In this document: positions 1-13,112 of the stretch, in pieces
How the letters are laid out: each line of letters opens with the position of its first letter
How positions within the stretch are numbered: the stretch's first letter is position 1
Assembly: GCA_951213105.1 (NCBI GenBank)
Contig: OX578137.1
Span: 81,551,410 to 81,615,409, forward strand
Length of the DNA: 64,000 nucleotides
Reading direction: 5' to 3'
DNA from: Amaurobius ferox
Taxonomy: Eukaryota > Arthropoda > Arachnida > Araneae > Amaurobiidae
The notes under the pieces: model-generated
Seen by the model: the letters and a program-made list of their open reading frames with translations, nothing else
What the model was told of the DNA's origin: nothing
Databases searched by the model: none
Translations under genes and position numbers: made by a program

Positions 1-69
1 GGAAATATTTAATTGAAGAACTTGAAATTACCTGTATGTCTTCCGATACCACTTAGATGATATTACGCA

Positions 70-269
70 NNNNNNNNNNNNNNNNNNNNNNNNNNNNNNN
101 NNNNNNNNNNNNNNNNNNNNNNNNNNNNNNNNNNNNNNNNNNNNNNNNNNNNNNNNNNNNNNNNNNNNNNNNNNNNNNNNNNNNNNNNNNNNNNNNNNNN
201 NNNNNNNNNNNNNNNNNNNNNNNNNNNNNNNNNNNNNNNNNNNNNNNNNNNNNNNNNNNNNNNNNNNNN
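70..269. other. assembly gap (200 N)
   Basis: The sequence is a run of exactly 200 N bases. The gap hides the 5' part of the Tc1-like transposase pseudogene whose visible part begins at base 270. Confidence 0.99.
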
Positions 270-1160
<891 letters not shown>

Positions 1161-2146
1161 CACTTTTCTCAAACGTGCCTGCTGTCGTTCATATGCATTT
1201 ATCCATTTCTCCGTTGAACAAATTTTTTCTTTCAGATGTTTCGAAACCTTCTGTATTTTTTAGAACAAAATATGATATTTATTCTAATGTCCGAACAGTA
1301 TGCTTCAAAAACACGAAGGAACGAAACTCAGGAGCAAATATAACAAAATTTTAAAGAAAAACTAGAGGACCTATTTAATATTGCACACGCTAATGCCTTG
1401 AAAATTATTATAATAGAATAAGACACACATTTTCTTATTTTCCAGAGGCAGAAATGAAGAATTGGTGTTTTAGGGGTCACTGATAAAATAATTATTTTGG
1501 ACATCGAAGAGTTGTGTAAGTAAAAACCATTTTTAAGTAAATCAAAATAAGTTGTTTCGTTTTCGCTAAACTAGAAAATGATTTTTATGTATATTTTTTA
1601 TTTTTTTACTAGGAAAATAGTTAACTAGAAAGTTGTTTCTTTATTTAATATAATTGTATTATATTAAAAATATTATTAAATCTTTAATGATTTTATGTGA
1701 ACTATAAACTAGTCTGTACTATGTAATTCTGGAACATAAGTCTCACACGTATTAGCAATTAGCATGTAAGATTTATAATTCAGTACTATCATACATAGAC
1801 TGGTATTCATGTTTTGGCACATGGGATCGTTAAATATCTAGTATAGATGTAAGCAGCTAGAAATGCAAGTGGGGGATGCCTAAACAATGCTTTTTTTGCC
1901 CTTACCGCACTATTCCTGCCAGTTTTCCTATAGATAAATGAAATCTAGAGGGGGACCGTGGCCCTCCCCTTCCCCCCTCTACTCACGTCCTCGTCCATAC
2001 ATAAGTTATTTATTATGCTTCGAAAAAACCAAAACATTTCGTAATGCAGTAGCAAATACTGCGGTTTTGAAATTTGTTTCTTTTGTCCAATTATTACATT
2101 TTTAACGCAGTATGTTGTATTATATTTACAAAAGGTTTTTGTTTTA
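1161..2146. other. AT-rich non-coding stretch
   Basis: No gene, RNA or clear repeat recognised. Bases 1190-1350 may be the 3' flank of the Tc1-like element. The end (about 2136-2147) is a pyrimidine-rich tract ending in AG, which resembles a splice acceptor just before the coding fragment that follows. Confidence 0.5.
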
Positions 2147-2147
2147 G

Positions 2148-2740
2148 TGTCAGATTCGTCTGAAAATGAGAGTTCAACTGAAGATGAAACTGACGGTGAA
2201 GATACGCTGTGCCCCATAAATCAGTCAGGTTCATCCAAAGAATGTAAAATTAGAAACATTAATTTCATTAATACCAAGTTGGTAGCAGCTCTTGATAAAT
2301 ACAAGTTAAGTGACAGAGACTGTATCCGCATTTTAATGTCTACTACAGAAGCTTTAGGACACAACACTGAAGATCTATATATAAATCGAAATTCGATACA
2401 GCGACGCCGTCAAAAGCTTCGTGTCGAACGTGCTTCAGTAATCAGAAATGAACGTCTGATGTTACAGTTAGAGTTCGCAATCAACCACTGGGATGTAAAG
2501 CTACTTCTAGCAATAACTAGAAATGAGAAGGTTGACAGGCGTCCAGCAATTATTTCTGCTAACGGACAGGAGCATCTTTTGGGAGTACCTCAATTGGTTT
2601 CTTGCAGTGGAGACGACATGGCAGCAGCTATTTACAACTTGCTTGCTGAAAATAAACGTTTGGATACAGTGCAAGCCTTGTGCTGTGACGCCACTGCGTC
2701 AAATACTGGAAGAATAAAAGGTGCTTGCGTTTCCCACTGA
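2148..2740 (+). pseudogene. truncated transposase-like coding fragment (HWD / VDR / DATASNTG family)
   Basis: An open frame of about 197 codons without an ATG start. It begins after TTTTGTTTTAG, so it may be an internal exon. It opens with an acidic Ser/Glu/Asp-rich stretch. A helical region LSDRDCIRILMSTTEALGH leads to a basic segment QRRRQKLR, plausibly DNA binding. Then come NHWDVKLL, ITRNEKVDRRP and ALCCDATASNTGRIKGACV. As I recall, this motif order is typical of a multicopy family in arthropod and cnidarian genomes usually annotated as uncharacterised or transposon-derived, with HWDGK and a DTTASNTG-type motif; the conserved Gly is Val here. The two Asp residues could be RNase H-fold catalytic residues, which is inference. 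The frame stops right after GACV, where relatives continue for hundreds of residues, so this copy is 3'-truncated. Confidence 0.6.
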
Positions 2741-3031
2741 TTGATTAAAACTGATGGTTAAAACTGTTTCAAGCCTAGCCTCCATGATTTAGACCTAGCG
2801 CTTGTCCACGTGTATAGCATTAATGCTTGGATTTCATTTGTTTTTCTTTTATCTATTCCGTACCATTGATTTGTGATGATTTTCTTTAACTTGATGAATC
2901 GAAATTTTTATTTTTTTCCATTTGATTGAAGATTTGCTGATTTTTACTTATATTTTGTAGGCTTGTTAGAAAGTAAGTTAGGTTTTTCGAGTTACAGCTT
3001 TTCACTTTTTTTCATTGGACTTTCAATCTAT

Positions 3032-3254
<223 letters not shown>

Positions 3255-3255
3255 G

Positions 3256-3300
3256 CTTTTTTCGTCTGAGTTTACAGGGTCGGAATTGAAACGTAAAGGC
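3256..3300 (+). repeat. short repeat shared with 29741-29786
   Basis: About 45 bp around CGTCTGAGTTTACAGGGTCGG closely match the sequence at 29741-29786. At both sites the segment lies just downstream of a (TA)n tract. At 29.7 kb it runs into a DDE transposase C-terminal relic, so it may be a fragment of the same element. Confidence 0.5.
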
Positions 3301-3557
3301 GTTGCAGGATCCTTACTCGTTGGAAAGTTGCAACTCCATAAATTTAAAAGCATCATTCTGGTTAAAGTAGGAAAACATGTATGCGAATTTCAGCTGGGGA
3401 AAAAGATGAACTGTGAGATGTTCAGTTTTTTTCACCACAAGAAACTTTAAGCAAATTTTCGTAATACCGAATGTACGGCCTTATCAGCATGCTGCAGTTA
3501 TTCGCAGCTCCACCTTTTGAGATGGAGAAATTAAAAAATAGTAAAAGAGTCGAAATG

Positions 3558-3925
3558 TACTTCATCTATGGAGCTGTAAATGAGAATGGCAGAGTGGTAC
3601 AATAACTGTACGGATAACGTTTCCCCCCTTAAGCGGTTGCCCAATCGTAAAACTGTCGAACGGATGGAGCACATAATTCGAGGACACGAGGAGTGGATTT
3701 GAACATACGATGGATCATCGTCCGATTTAGAGCGTAAGGTAAGGAACTACCTGGACGTCAAATTTCAGGGCCGGTGGATTGAACGAGGTAGTCCCATAAC
3801 TTAGCCTCTACGATCACTCGATCTGTCTGTCGTGTCTTGATTTCTTTTTGTGGAGATATCTCAAGAGTCTCTTCTATGACATATCCTCGTATCCAAAGAT
3901 GAAATCATTGCCAGAATTTCGGCCG
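3558..3925 (+). pseudogene. DDE transposase relic with internal deletion
   Basis: Two pieces of one arthropod DDE transposase type are visible. The N-terminal piece reads YFIYGAVNENGRVVQ (about 3559-3603, + strand), then RFPP and, after a frame change, KRLPNRKTVERMEHIIRGHE (about 3632-3691), typical of the DNA-binding start of such proteins. The C-terminal piece reads NYLDVKFQGRWIERGSPI (about 3747-3800), a stop in place of the expected Trp, then SLDLSVV and an LFVEISQESLL region, matching the usual RWIGRxGPIxWPxRSPDLxxLDFFLW pattern. The catalytic central part is missing and there are several stops, so it is dead. Assignment to the Tc1/mariner superfamily is by motif memory. Confidence 0.6.
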
Positions 3926-5319
3926 CTGCTGCCGAAGTGCGCGACATACCTGGTCAGTTCGAGAGATTTCGCTAATCCCTCCACCGCAGCTGTGAGACGT
4001 ACATTCAGATTGGCGTTTGCTGAGTCATTACTGTAATTATTGTTTATTAAATGGCATTCTATGACTATTAAGTCATTCTTGTGTTTTGGCCTCACCTCTT
4101 CGGTTTCACCATTCACCATTGAGCGTCACTGGCGCCTTTAAGTTCCAGTTCCGACCGGGTAATCTACAACAAAAATGCTTGATTTGGTGTGCACTGCCAC
4201 CTCGTATATACATATATATATATATCAGTCGCGGCCGATAAGGGGCGTCGCGAGTACGCGCGACACCATTGAGTAAACACCCCAAATTATTTTTTTAGTT
4301 ATACAGATTTATTACAATTTCTATTGAAAAAATCTAAATTTTTGTTCAATTAAATCGAGAATTATTAAAAATAAGTTATAAAATATGTCACTAGATGGCA
4401 GCACTAAAGTTTCCTTCAGAGAAAGCAGAATCGCGAAAACTGTACTGCATACAATTTTCAACACAAAAGGGGAAAATACAGGGATATTTTATAAAGCCGC
4501 GTCCGTAACGTCGGCATTTCGAGAGTAAACGAACGGTATAGGAACAATATTAGAAATTTGGCGTGAAAAAAAACAGACAGTGCAGAATTAAACAGTAGAT
4601 TGTGTCGTGTTCTGGGCGCGTAGCTAGCCAAAGAGAAATAGAAGAGTAGGAAAACATGAAGAGGGACTTCTCAAATTGGCTCAGTTTCGCTAATTTGGCC
4701 TCAATTTTTTACATTTAAGAATGCGTTTGTTCTCTTTCTCGTCTGTTTAATAAATTTGGAAGTTCAAATAAACATTTGAACAAATGAGTGGATTAAGTGT
4801 ACGTGTGTGGTGATGGGAAGGGATGGGAGGTATTTATGATATTTTAAGGGTTTCTGATCATCGTGAATAAAATATGTTTTTTAGGACACTCACTTTGAGG
4901 GATCTGTATCCCAGACCCTTCCAGCTGTCTTACTTATTCAAGTGGTTTCGCATTTCGTCATTTCTGATGTAGTGTGGTTCTGTCCTATGAGAAGGGGGTT
5001 ATTTCTAATTTGTGGCAGTTCTGTGCTCTGGTTGATCTGTTGGTGACGAATTCCAATATGTTTGACTTCAAATTAATTCTTTAAACGTCTGGAGTTTCCC
5101 ATTTTTGGCATACCCGTGATCGATAGGCTATTTTTAGTGACGCTTCAGAAATATGTTGTTTTGCATATTTAGTTTGAGGGGTCACTTGACCTACCCAGCT
5201 GTCTTACTTTTTCAGCTATTTAACATAAAAAATACCTAAAAATTAAACACACTTTAAATATTTAGTAAAAAAATTTAATATTAAATTTTCATCGTGTTCC
5301 TTTTATCTGCGTCGTTTCC
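3926..5319. other. AT-rich non-coding stretch
   Basis: No gene seen. A short TA tract lies at 4205-4225. Just after it a GC-rich patch (4226-4265) contains a small GTCGCG/CGCGAC hairpin. No other structure recognised. Confidence 0.5.
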
Positions 5320-5870
5320 CTCGAAATTTTGATCCCAGGTTGGCAACTATATTGCTCAGATACCCCCTGGGCGTAAATTTTACTTGAGGTAGCCCTCAAA
5401 TTTCTTATCTCGGCTTCTAATTTAGCAATTTTGATTTTAACGATGGTTATAGTCTCTGCATCCTCTGTACGTGTCATCTGAATATACATATTTTGTATCA
5501 GACCCCTGAGCGTAACTTTTAGTTTAACTAGCCCCATAATTATACATTTTTAGCGAGCAATTTTCTTAATTGAACGAATTTAGTTTTGCTAGTGGCTATA
5601 GTTTCTGCACCATTTGTACATGTCATCTGGTTATGCATCTTTGTTGTGACAGCTCTCTGAGAATAACTTTTACTTCAATTAGCCCCCCTCCCCAAATTTC
5701 CCATCTCACCTCCTAATTGAACGAATTTGCTTATGGTGATGGTTGTATCTGCACCATCCGTACGTCTCAGTTTGATACACATATTTGATGGATATATAAT
5801 ATACATGCGTTTTTTGTGTCAACTCCCTGGGCGTAAATTTTAGTTTAACTAGCCCCTATAATTTTACTTT
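5320..5870. repeat. degenerate tandem repeat, units of about 140-170 bp
   Basis: The phrase CCCTGGGCGTAAATTTTA followed by an (A)CTAGCCCC-like end recurs, diverged, at about 5365, 5504, 5654 and 5824. Each is followed by a similar segment with GATGGTTATAGTCTCTGCA and GTACGTGTCATCTG. About three and a half units are visible. Spacings vary (about 140, 150, 170), so the array is old. Confidence 0.75.
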
Positions 5871-6001
5871 AATGTAAATTAGGACTATGTAATGTTTTTC
5901 CACTAGGAAGGATACGTTCCATGTGTCCAGGATCTTTATGAACAAGCGAGCAGATGGGAGGTACGTTATTTTACTTAATACATCCGTCGTTTATATTTTT
6001 A

Positions 6002-6033
<32 letters not shown>

Positions 6034-7540
6034 TTCAGTCCATCTTATCATTTTTGCTATAGAGAACATTTTCACTTAATGATTAATCTCAGGTATATAT
6101 AATACAAGTAAAATAAAAATTTAATTATATATATTACTAATATATAGGCATAAATACATAGATCAGCGCCTCCCTCTACATGTCACTCACGAGCCGCCAT
6201 ATATGTATATATATATATATATATATATACATAAATAGGGTATTCTTAAAATGATTCACGAGCAAAGTAGATGAATATCTTCGAAATGGTTACAAATAAA
6301 AGGGTGAAATTATGTGAAAGGGTGAAATAAAATATACGTTTATTGGACAGCCAGTAAAATTTACATACTGTGGTTTTAAAAAAACAGGTGAATTTTGCCC
6401 AACATATGGCGCTGATATATATATATATATATAGTCAATCCATCTTCAACGCTTCATATCCTTTCAAATTCTGTGAACAAATATTATTTTTTTCCTATCC
6501 CAACCTTTTGATACTTGAAGTCTACGTTGTTAGTCTACGTTATAACTTAAAATATTTGCAAATTAAAGTACTTGCAACGAAATACTTACAGTCCGTGTAA
6601 TCACATATATTTTCTTAATTTCGTGAAGTTTATAGGTTTATAGGAGGACCTGTTTTTATAAAATCGCTTGGAGTAATCTCCCTTTGTTCCATGGAAAAAC
6701 TGTCTCTCATTTGCTTTGATATTTCTAGAAGTTTCCCTTTATTTAATTTTTAATAAATTTATACTTTATAACATTTTATTACGATATTTGTCTGTTCATA
6801 TTTATTAATTCTTTAACATATTTTGCAGCATAATTTGATCACTTAATTTTTTTTCCATTTTACATCAAAATAAACTTTTCCAGTACACATAAGCATGATA
6901 CTTTCCAATCTATATATCTTTACTTTAACATTATAGAATATAGACCCACAAAATTGGCCGGATGGAAATCATCTGTCAGGCGTTCTATTCCAAGATCGGT
7001 TTTGGGGGTGTGCGGTTTGTTGCTCAGTGGATGGCGGATTTAGATCCTTCTGGAGCCAAAGCCTCCAACTGCAAAATACACTCAATACCAGCCTGGTTGG
7101 TATTGAATATTTTAGCTGCTGTCGTGGCGAAGGATCGTCCTTTCCTAATACCTTAGTCTGTGGTGGATGCCTATTTTTGAATTACTATTAATGAATGTGT
7201 GTGTGCACATTTGTGTAGGAAATATAGGTTTCTGGAAAAATTTATTTACTGTCATCTAGAACGTATGGAAAATAATTCAAGATCTACATTTTCAAAACCA
7301 ATTTTTTTTACTTTTGTTAAATATAATTAAATCATATTAAATTTAATTTCTAAAAAAATTTACACATTCAAATGTTTAAAACATTTATATAACACATAGA
7401 AGCTCTTTGTTACAAACACATTTAGCAAAATGTGACTTTACAAAATCACTTCTTAAAGGAGACTAGAATGACCAATATTTCAAGCGATTTTTTTATTAAA
7501 CTAAATCTCAGCTTTTTATTTATTATTAAGTTTTTTATGG
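5871..7540. other. AT-rich non-coding stretch with short TA tracts
   Basis: Short (TA)n tracts lie at about 6004-6032, 6199-6230 and 6413-6432. No gene or RNA recognised; a 64-codon frame at 6962-7156 has no recognisable domain. Confidence 0.5.
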
Positions 7541-7862
7541 ATTAAAACAAACATAAGTAAACAAGCTGAAAACTCTTGTAAACTTTATTTTATTCTGAAG
7601 TGCGTGTACAGTGTAAGATTATATTAAAAAGAATGAGTTCTGAGAATATATTGATTTTATAGTAAAAACATAAATATCATTGAAGTCCACATATTGATAT
7701 ACAATTTTCTTGATTAAAATAACATTGGTAAACAAACTGAAAACTTTTGTAAACCACGTAATCTCATTTAGAAAATGCGCGTGCATTGTAGAATCATCTA
7801 AAGAAGAATGATATTGGAGTATATATCAAACTTAATGTAAAATGTAATTATCATTTTTCAAG
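7541..7862. repeat. old tandem duplication (two ~160-bp units)
   Basis: Unit one (about 7541-7700) and unit two (about 7714-7862) share AAACTGAAAACT, TTGTAAAC, a GCGTGTACAGTGTA-like block and a TTAATGTAAAATGTAATTATC-like end. A third diverged copy lies at 12418-12590. Confidence 0.65.
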
Positions 7863-9329
7863 CCCCCAGGTTTGGACACAATATTTCAAATTCCAGGGAA
7901 ATTGGTTTTCAACTTTTTTACACTTAATATTTGGCATAAAAAATGTAAGATGAGGTAAATATTTTCTTACCGTAAGTTTGGAAAATTATGTTGGAGAAAC
8001 TGATAATGTTCATGAAGAAGAGAATATTTAACTTCCATTATAGATTGTTAAACTGTTTATTGTAACATATTATTTAAATTTCAACATTTAAATTTAATAA
8101 ACCATTTTTATATTTTAATTGAATAATTTCATTTCTATTCTTCAGATTTTTCTTTAAATTTTCTATGCAAAATATTTTGGTCGCATGTAATATGTGTATA
8201 GAGTTCATAGAAAAGTCCGTATACTCCGTAAAACTTTTCGTGTTCTAAGGTTCCAAGGGTTTTGATTTTCGGGGCACCTGAAGAAGTACTCTCGCACCCC
8301 CAAGTCAAATATTAGCCAGTTTTCATAGCATTTTCGCGTGTTATAGCAATGTGATGTTTAGCATTCATTATACTGATTCTGGCTTCTGATTGGCAGAGTC
8401 GAAGTGGCTCATGCATCGTGTTATTGAAATAACTTGGATGATGCCCAACAGCTGACAAAATAAGAAGACAAAAAGATAGGTTCTGGGTAGCAGGGCACTG
8501 GTTGCAGGGTGACAGAATACGCAAAAAGAGAGATTGGGTTCCTAGTGCAAAATACACTTACCTCATAGGTTTTTTTTCATACACTGAGGTCAACGAGTGA
8601 AGTGCTATGAGGGATGACATACAATGTTCCCATGGCCACACTGAAGCGGATTTACTGCTTTCCGTAGTACCACGAAAGTTACATATGCATAAAGTTACTA
8701 TATGTTGTGTATTTCACTTGCTTGTAGCTCCCCTGGAGACAAAATCTGGAACTTTAAACTAATTCAGAAACCAACAAAATTAGTCAAATAGGCTCATATT
8801 TCAAAATGAAAGTGCGCTGTTAAATTAGTGCAAAATTTTACTTGGTTTAACAAAATCATTTAAAATAACTAGACATCTGAAAATAGTAAACATTTATAAT
8901 AGCATAGATGCAAAACAAAGCTGGTGAAACAGAGATGCAATGAACCTGCCGAGTAGTTTACGTACACATTGTTCAAAATATGCACCATAAGCGGCGAATC
9001 ACATTTATCTTAGATCTAAATAAATATTTAATCGTAAATTCTCTAATGGAAATGCTCTAATAAAAGCAATTTTCTAATGGTAAATTCACTAAGTAATAAC
9101 TTAACCGTCAATTTTTTAGGGGATATAACTTATTTATGATTAAATATAGAACACCTTTTAAAAGGAAATGTTCGTGTGTGTGACTGTTTGTGTCGTCTGT
9201 AAAAGCTTCGTTCAGCAGCGAAATATTTTAACATGAGATAATGATAAGCAAACGTTGTAGTTTCTATAAGAATAAAATATTATATTTGTGACGCAATTAT
9301 TAAGTGAAAAAGAATCGTAAACATTTCGC
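7863..9329. other. AT-rich non-coding stretch
   Basis: Nothing recognised on either strand. Open frames are short and without known motifs (for example 8312-8557 on the minus strand). Confidence 0.45.
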
Positions 9330-9520
9330 AAATTATATTTTCGATAACGTCATTTGAATTAAGTTCATTTCGTTTAACTAGCATTACGTTTATCGACGAA
9401 TTTTCAAAATTAATTTTGTCTATGGCAATTTTTGAAACAGCTTAAACTGTATATAATTCTATTTCAGTTTTAAACTGTTTAATAATCAATACTTTATGCA
9501 TGATTGATTTTTCTTGTTAA
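9330..9520 (-). repeat. old fragment of repeat family F2 (5' end)
   Basis: Read on the minus strand, the right edge (about 9495-9518) carries the F2 5' start AACAAGAAAAATCAATCATG, and 9345-9372 matches the F2 internal TTTCGATAACGTCATTTGAA block. The rest is decayed. Confidence 0.55.
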
Positions 9521-10287
9521 TCAAATTAATCAGCAGACGATTGTTTTTAGGTAAAACATTTCCTTACGCACGTGTTTGTCCTGCGAACAGTGTCGCAGAC
9601 ATTCCGTCTACATATTGAGTGCTATTAGATTTCCAATTTTCTAATTCGGCGGATTTTAAAGATAGATTTTCAATATTTAGAATATATAATTATTTAAATA
9701 TTATCAGTGGGGCCTGAAAATATGACTTGAATCGTATATAAACTTCTTTAAATGGCATGTAAAAATTAATTTTTTACTTTTGACTTTAAGATGAGTGTAT
9801 TTATCGCCACAGTTGATGATTTATTAAGAATGTCTGTAATTGGAGACAGTAGAATTTCGGTCTAGATATTGAGTGAAAGCTCCGCGACAGTAACTGGAGT
9901 TTAAAATGCAAAGATTTACATTTTGTAATTTTAAGAGATTTCGTTCACTTATTTTCAATTTGGTATTATGATTTTGAGTATAGTATTAAAAAATGGCAAA
10001 ATTCGAATGTACACTTTTCGAATAGGCATTAAATGTTTTTTAACATTAAACGTTTAACTTTTATTACTTTACATTTTTAGAATATTTTATCTCCGGTTTG
10101 ATATATATATCTTAACTCCCGGTTATCCAATTAACATGCAATTTCCATTAGCATGCTGATATTTATTAAAACACGGCGAGTTGGGGCGAAGAGTTCTGTG
10201 CTTCGCTGCGGGCCAAATGTCACGGCTTTCTTTTTTACAGTGATTTCAAGTATTTCTCTTGCACTTATTTACATCCTTTGATATGAA
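9521..10287. other. AT-rich non-coding stretch
   Basis: No gene or repeat recognised up to the SINE that starts at 10288. Confidence 0.45.
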
Positions 10288-10570
10288 GCGCGGTAGCCCA
10301 GTTGTTAGCGAGCGGGAATTGCTCTTGGTAGGACCGGGCTCGATTCCCTCCGCTGCCAAAACTGCCGCCGTGTTCATGCGGAGTACGATCACGTTAAACA
10401 TGTGGGTCTGTAAGTCCTTCCGAGAGGTTGGTTGTAGGGGAAGTAGCGTACAGTCCCAGTGGATGTCTCACCCACTGGCTTCCGGTCTAAATTCGGTGTC
10501 TCTTCCCGGCCGTTCAAACAGTTATCTTACACCTTTCTATTAGGTAGGACGATCTTGGTCTCAATAAAAA
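10288..10570 (+). mobile_element. tRNA-derived SINE (family S1)
   Basis: A short non-autonomous retroposon transcribed by RNA polymerase III and mobilised by a LINE reverse transcriptase (class knowledge). The tRNA-like head GCGCGGTAGCCCAGTTGTTA gives an A box, and CGGGCTCGATTCCC (about 10348) gives a B box. The family body follows: CGGAGTACGATCACGTTAAA, TAAGTCCTTCCGAGAGGTTG, TTCCCGGCCG, and a tail near GGTCTCAATAAAAAC. TGATATGA at 10279-10286 recurs at 10583-10590 and may be a target duplication, but it overlaps a simple TATGGTATGATATG tail. The 94-codon open frame here is spurious. Confidence 0.9.
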
Positions 10571-12417
10571 CATCGTATGGTATGATATGATATTATTTGA
10601 GAATAATAACCTCTGCGTAGTATAATTAGCACTGCTTGCGCATGCAAAACGGAGTACGGCAAGGATTTTCTTTCAAAATAGCCGATTAAGAAACAGATTG
10701 GTGCTATCTGTGTCGCCAATATTTGCGTAACCTGGGCGCCAAATTAGGACCCACGTATACCAGGCTATAATTATTAAATGCTATAATTATTAAAGAATAT
10801 GTATGTTTGTCTGTCTCTTTGTCTGTAGCTGAAAATCTAAGCAACGTACGGTCATGGAATTTGGTAAAAGAACACCTTGGTTATCAATAAGAAACAAATT
10901 ATCAAGATTTCTTTTTATTTCAATTTAGGTTTATAGTTATTGAGTGTTAATGCGCCATTTGGTACGATTTATGCACAAACCTGTTCCATAGCGATCGAAA
11001 ATATTATTGACAAGTATAAATCTTAATACCAAAAGAAAAATCGAAAAACTATCTTTAAAAAAGTATTGAATGGAATTTATATGATAGATAGACACGTTAT
11101 ACAGAACGCACTTCCGCTCACACGGCGCACAACTAAATCTTTCGCAAAAATGAATGAATGAATGTAATTAATCCCGGCATTAAAACCCGGGAAAGGGCGG
11201 GTACACTTTCTAATTATACATAATTTAAAAGCCAATATGTGATTTTCAATTATAAATTAATTATATCAAAATCTACATTCTCTTGTTATTTAATTTAAAA
11301 AAATACATGCTGAAAATTATCTCTACCAACAAATTTCGCATCTTATTCATACATCTTCAAACGACTCGGCGAAATTCAGTGTTAGCTAAAAGACTAATTT
11401 GTACTAAATTTGTCTGTCTAGTAACTATAAAATTTTACCTTCTAAACTACAACTTTTTGAAGACTAGTTTGCCAAACATATATGAACATCGCATCATATC
11501 TGTAGCGAGATTGTTCAAATTGCAATATATTATGTAGTAAACAGTTTATATGACCAATGCATATTGTTTACAAGATAATGCATTGGTGTTGAACTCATGT
11601 TCCTATTACACAGTAATATGCATAAATACATATGATATCATAATGAAGATGCGTATGTGTGATAACCACATTCCAGTTGCATATATTATAAATGAAGCTG
11701 ACCTGTATGTGTTCAACAACATACTTATATTTTAGTTACGTTATGCCACTATAGTTTATAATGACAGTCGTTAACCATCTGGGAATTGTTAAAAACTGTT
11801 TAATAAATAAAACTTCTATGTACACCAAAAAGTGCACCAATTATATTCATATTATAGAGTTGATATAATGATGTATAAAATAGCATTGTAATATTTACAA
11901 ATATTATAATGTTTAACTAATTTAAGTAACAATGAATTATTTAAAATGCAGTCACACTTTTATTAATTTATGTCTCATTATCTAATGTATCAGCTTTTAT
12001 TAATTTATGTATTAATTTAAAACTTTATCATTTTAATTAACATATCTCAATTTTTATTTAAACCAAATCCATACAGAGGTTTTTAGAAATATGCAAAGCA
12101 ATACATAACTCCAGCCAAAATTCTTAGATTTATTTAAAATATGAGTTAAGTAACTACGTTGCGTTATTGGGCATTGAATAGTATATGAATATAATACAGT
12201 TCTAAGCTACTGTGCATATTTCTAATTATTTCAATACCTTTATCATTTTATTTATCAAACTTTTCTGTCACGAATAATTTTTTCAAATATATTTAGTATA
12301 CATTAACTTAAATTCCAAGTTCTATGCACTTTAATTAAACAAAAGAGTAAAACATTTAATAAAAAATATCCATCTCAAAATTATCGTCCTACACATTACA
12401 GAATTTTCTCCCCCCAA
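10571..12417. other. AT-rich stretch with F3-like and SINE-like relics
   Basis: Around 10799-10890 the phrase TATGTTTGTCTGTCTCTTTG, followed by a GGAATTTGGTAAA block, resembles the 5' part of the F3 repeat at 25 kb. Around 11155-11215 on the minus strand, CCCGGGTTTTAATGCCGGG next to ATTCATTCATT resembles a SINE tail. Two open frames (11283-11537, 11550-11735) have no recognisable domains. Confidence 0.4.
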
Positions 12418-12590
12418 GATTAAGACAAGAATAAGCAAACAAACGGAAGTCTTCAGTCAACATACCTTATTCTTTTAGAAGAGTATGTGTAAGCGGAAAA
12501 AACTGCTTTAAATTGAATAATTATCGAGCATACATTAAACTTAATGCGAAAGGTAATTATCTTTTTAAAGTTTACATATTTACATAGTTA
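12418..12590. repeat. third copy of the 7.5-kb duplicated unit
   Basis: Shares with 7541-7862 the order AGCAAACAAACGGAAG, a TTATTCTTTTAGAAGAGT-like block and ACATTAAACTTAATGCG, at lower identity. It lies about 4.7 kb away from the tandem pair. Confidence 0.5.
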
Positions 12591-13112
12591 TATATTGTGT
12601 ATGTTAGGGACTGTCAGGTAAAAAATGTACACTCTTTTATTTTGCACTTCTCGTCAATTATAATTTTCCGATAAAAAATGTGTGATAGTTACATTACAAA
12701 ATCTAATTACAGAAAATGTTTAGTGAGCTAATCCATTTCATAAATTATTTAAGAGTAATTTCTAAAATTGCTTTGAGATACGCATTACTTATCATAAAGA
12801 GTGAAATATGATTTGCATTTTGTTTCAATTTGACTGCATTTTTACTTTATTAGAATGACAAAATTTAAATAATAATAATACATATTTGACAATATTCAGA
12901 TGAATTTCAAGATACACATGACAACATAATCATGAGTTTTCGGTAACTAATTATCCTGTTTCAGTCAAGCTAATAAAACAGTGACTGATTGAAATTAATT
13001 CATGTATTTCTGGTCCAAAATATCCCATATTTACAAATTAGGCAAACATTACCCGATTTCATTTTTCTTCAAATCCTTCAGAATGGTTATTTAGCAGAAC
13101 ATAATTTATTAA
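12591..13112. other. AT-rich non-coding stretch
   Basis: Nothing recognised before the F2 element that starts at about 13113. Confidence 0.45.

Noticed and set aside
8312..8557. 81-codon minus-strand frame as a gene
   Set aside because: No known motif, no supporting splice signals, and length is within chance expectation.
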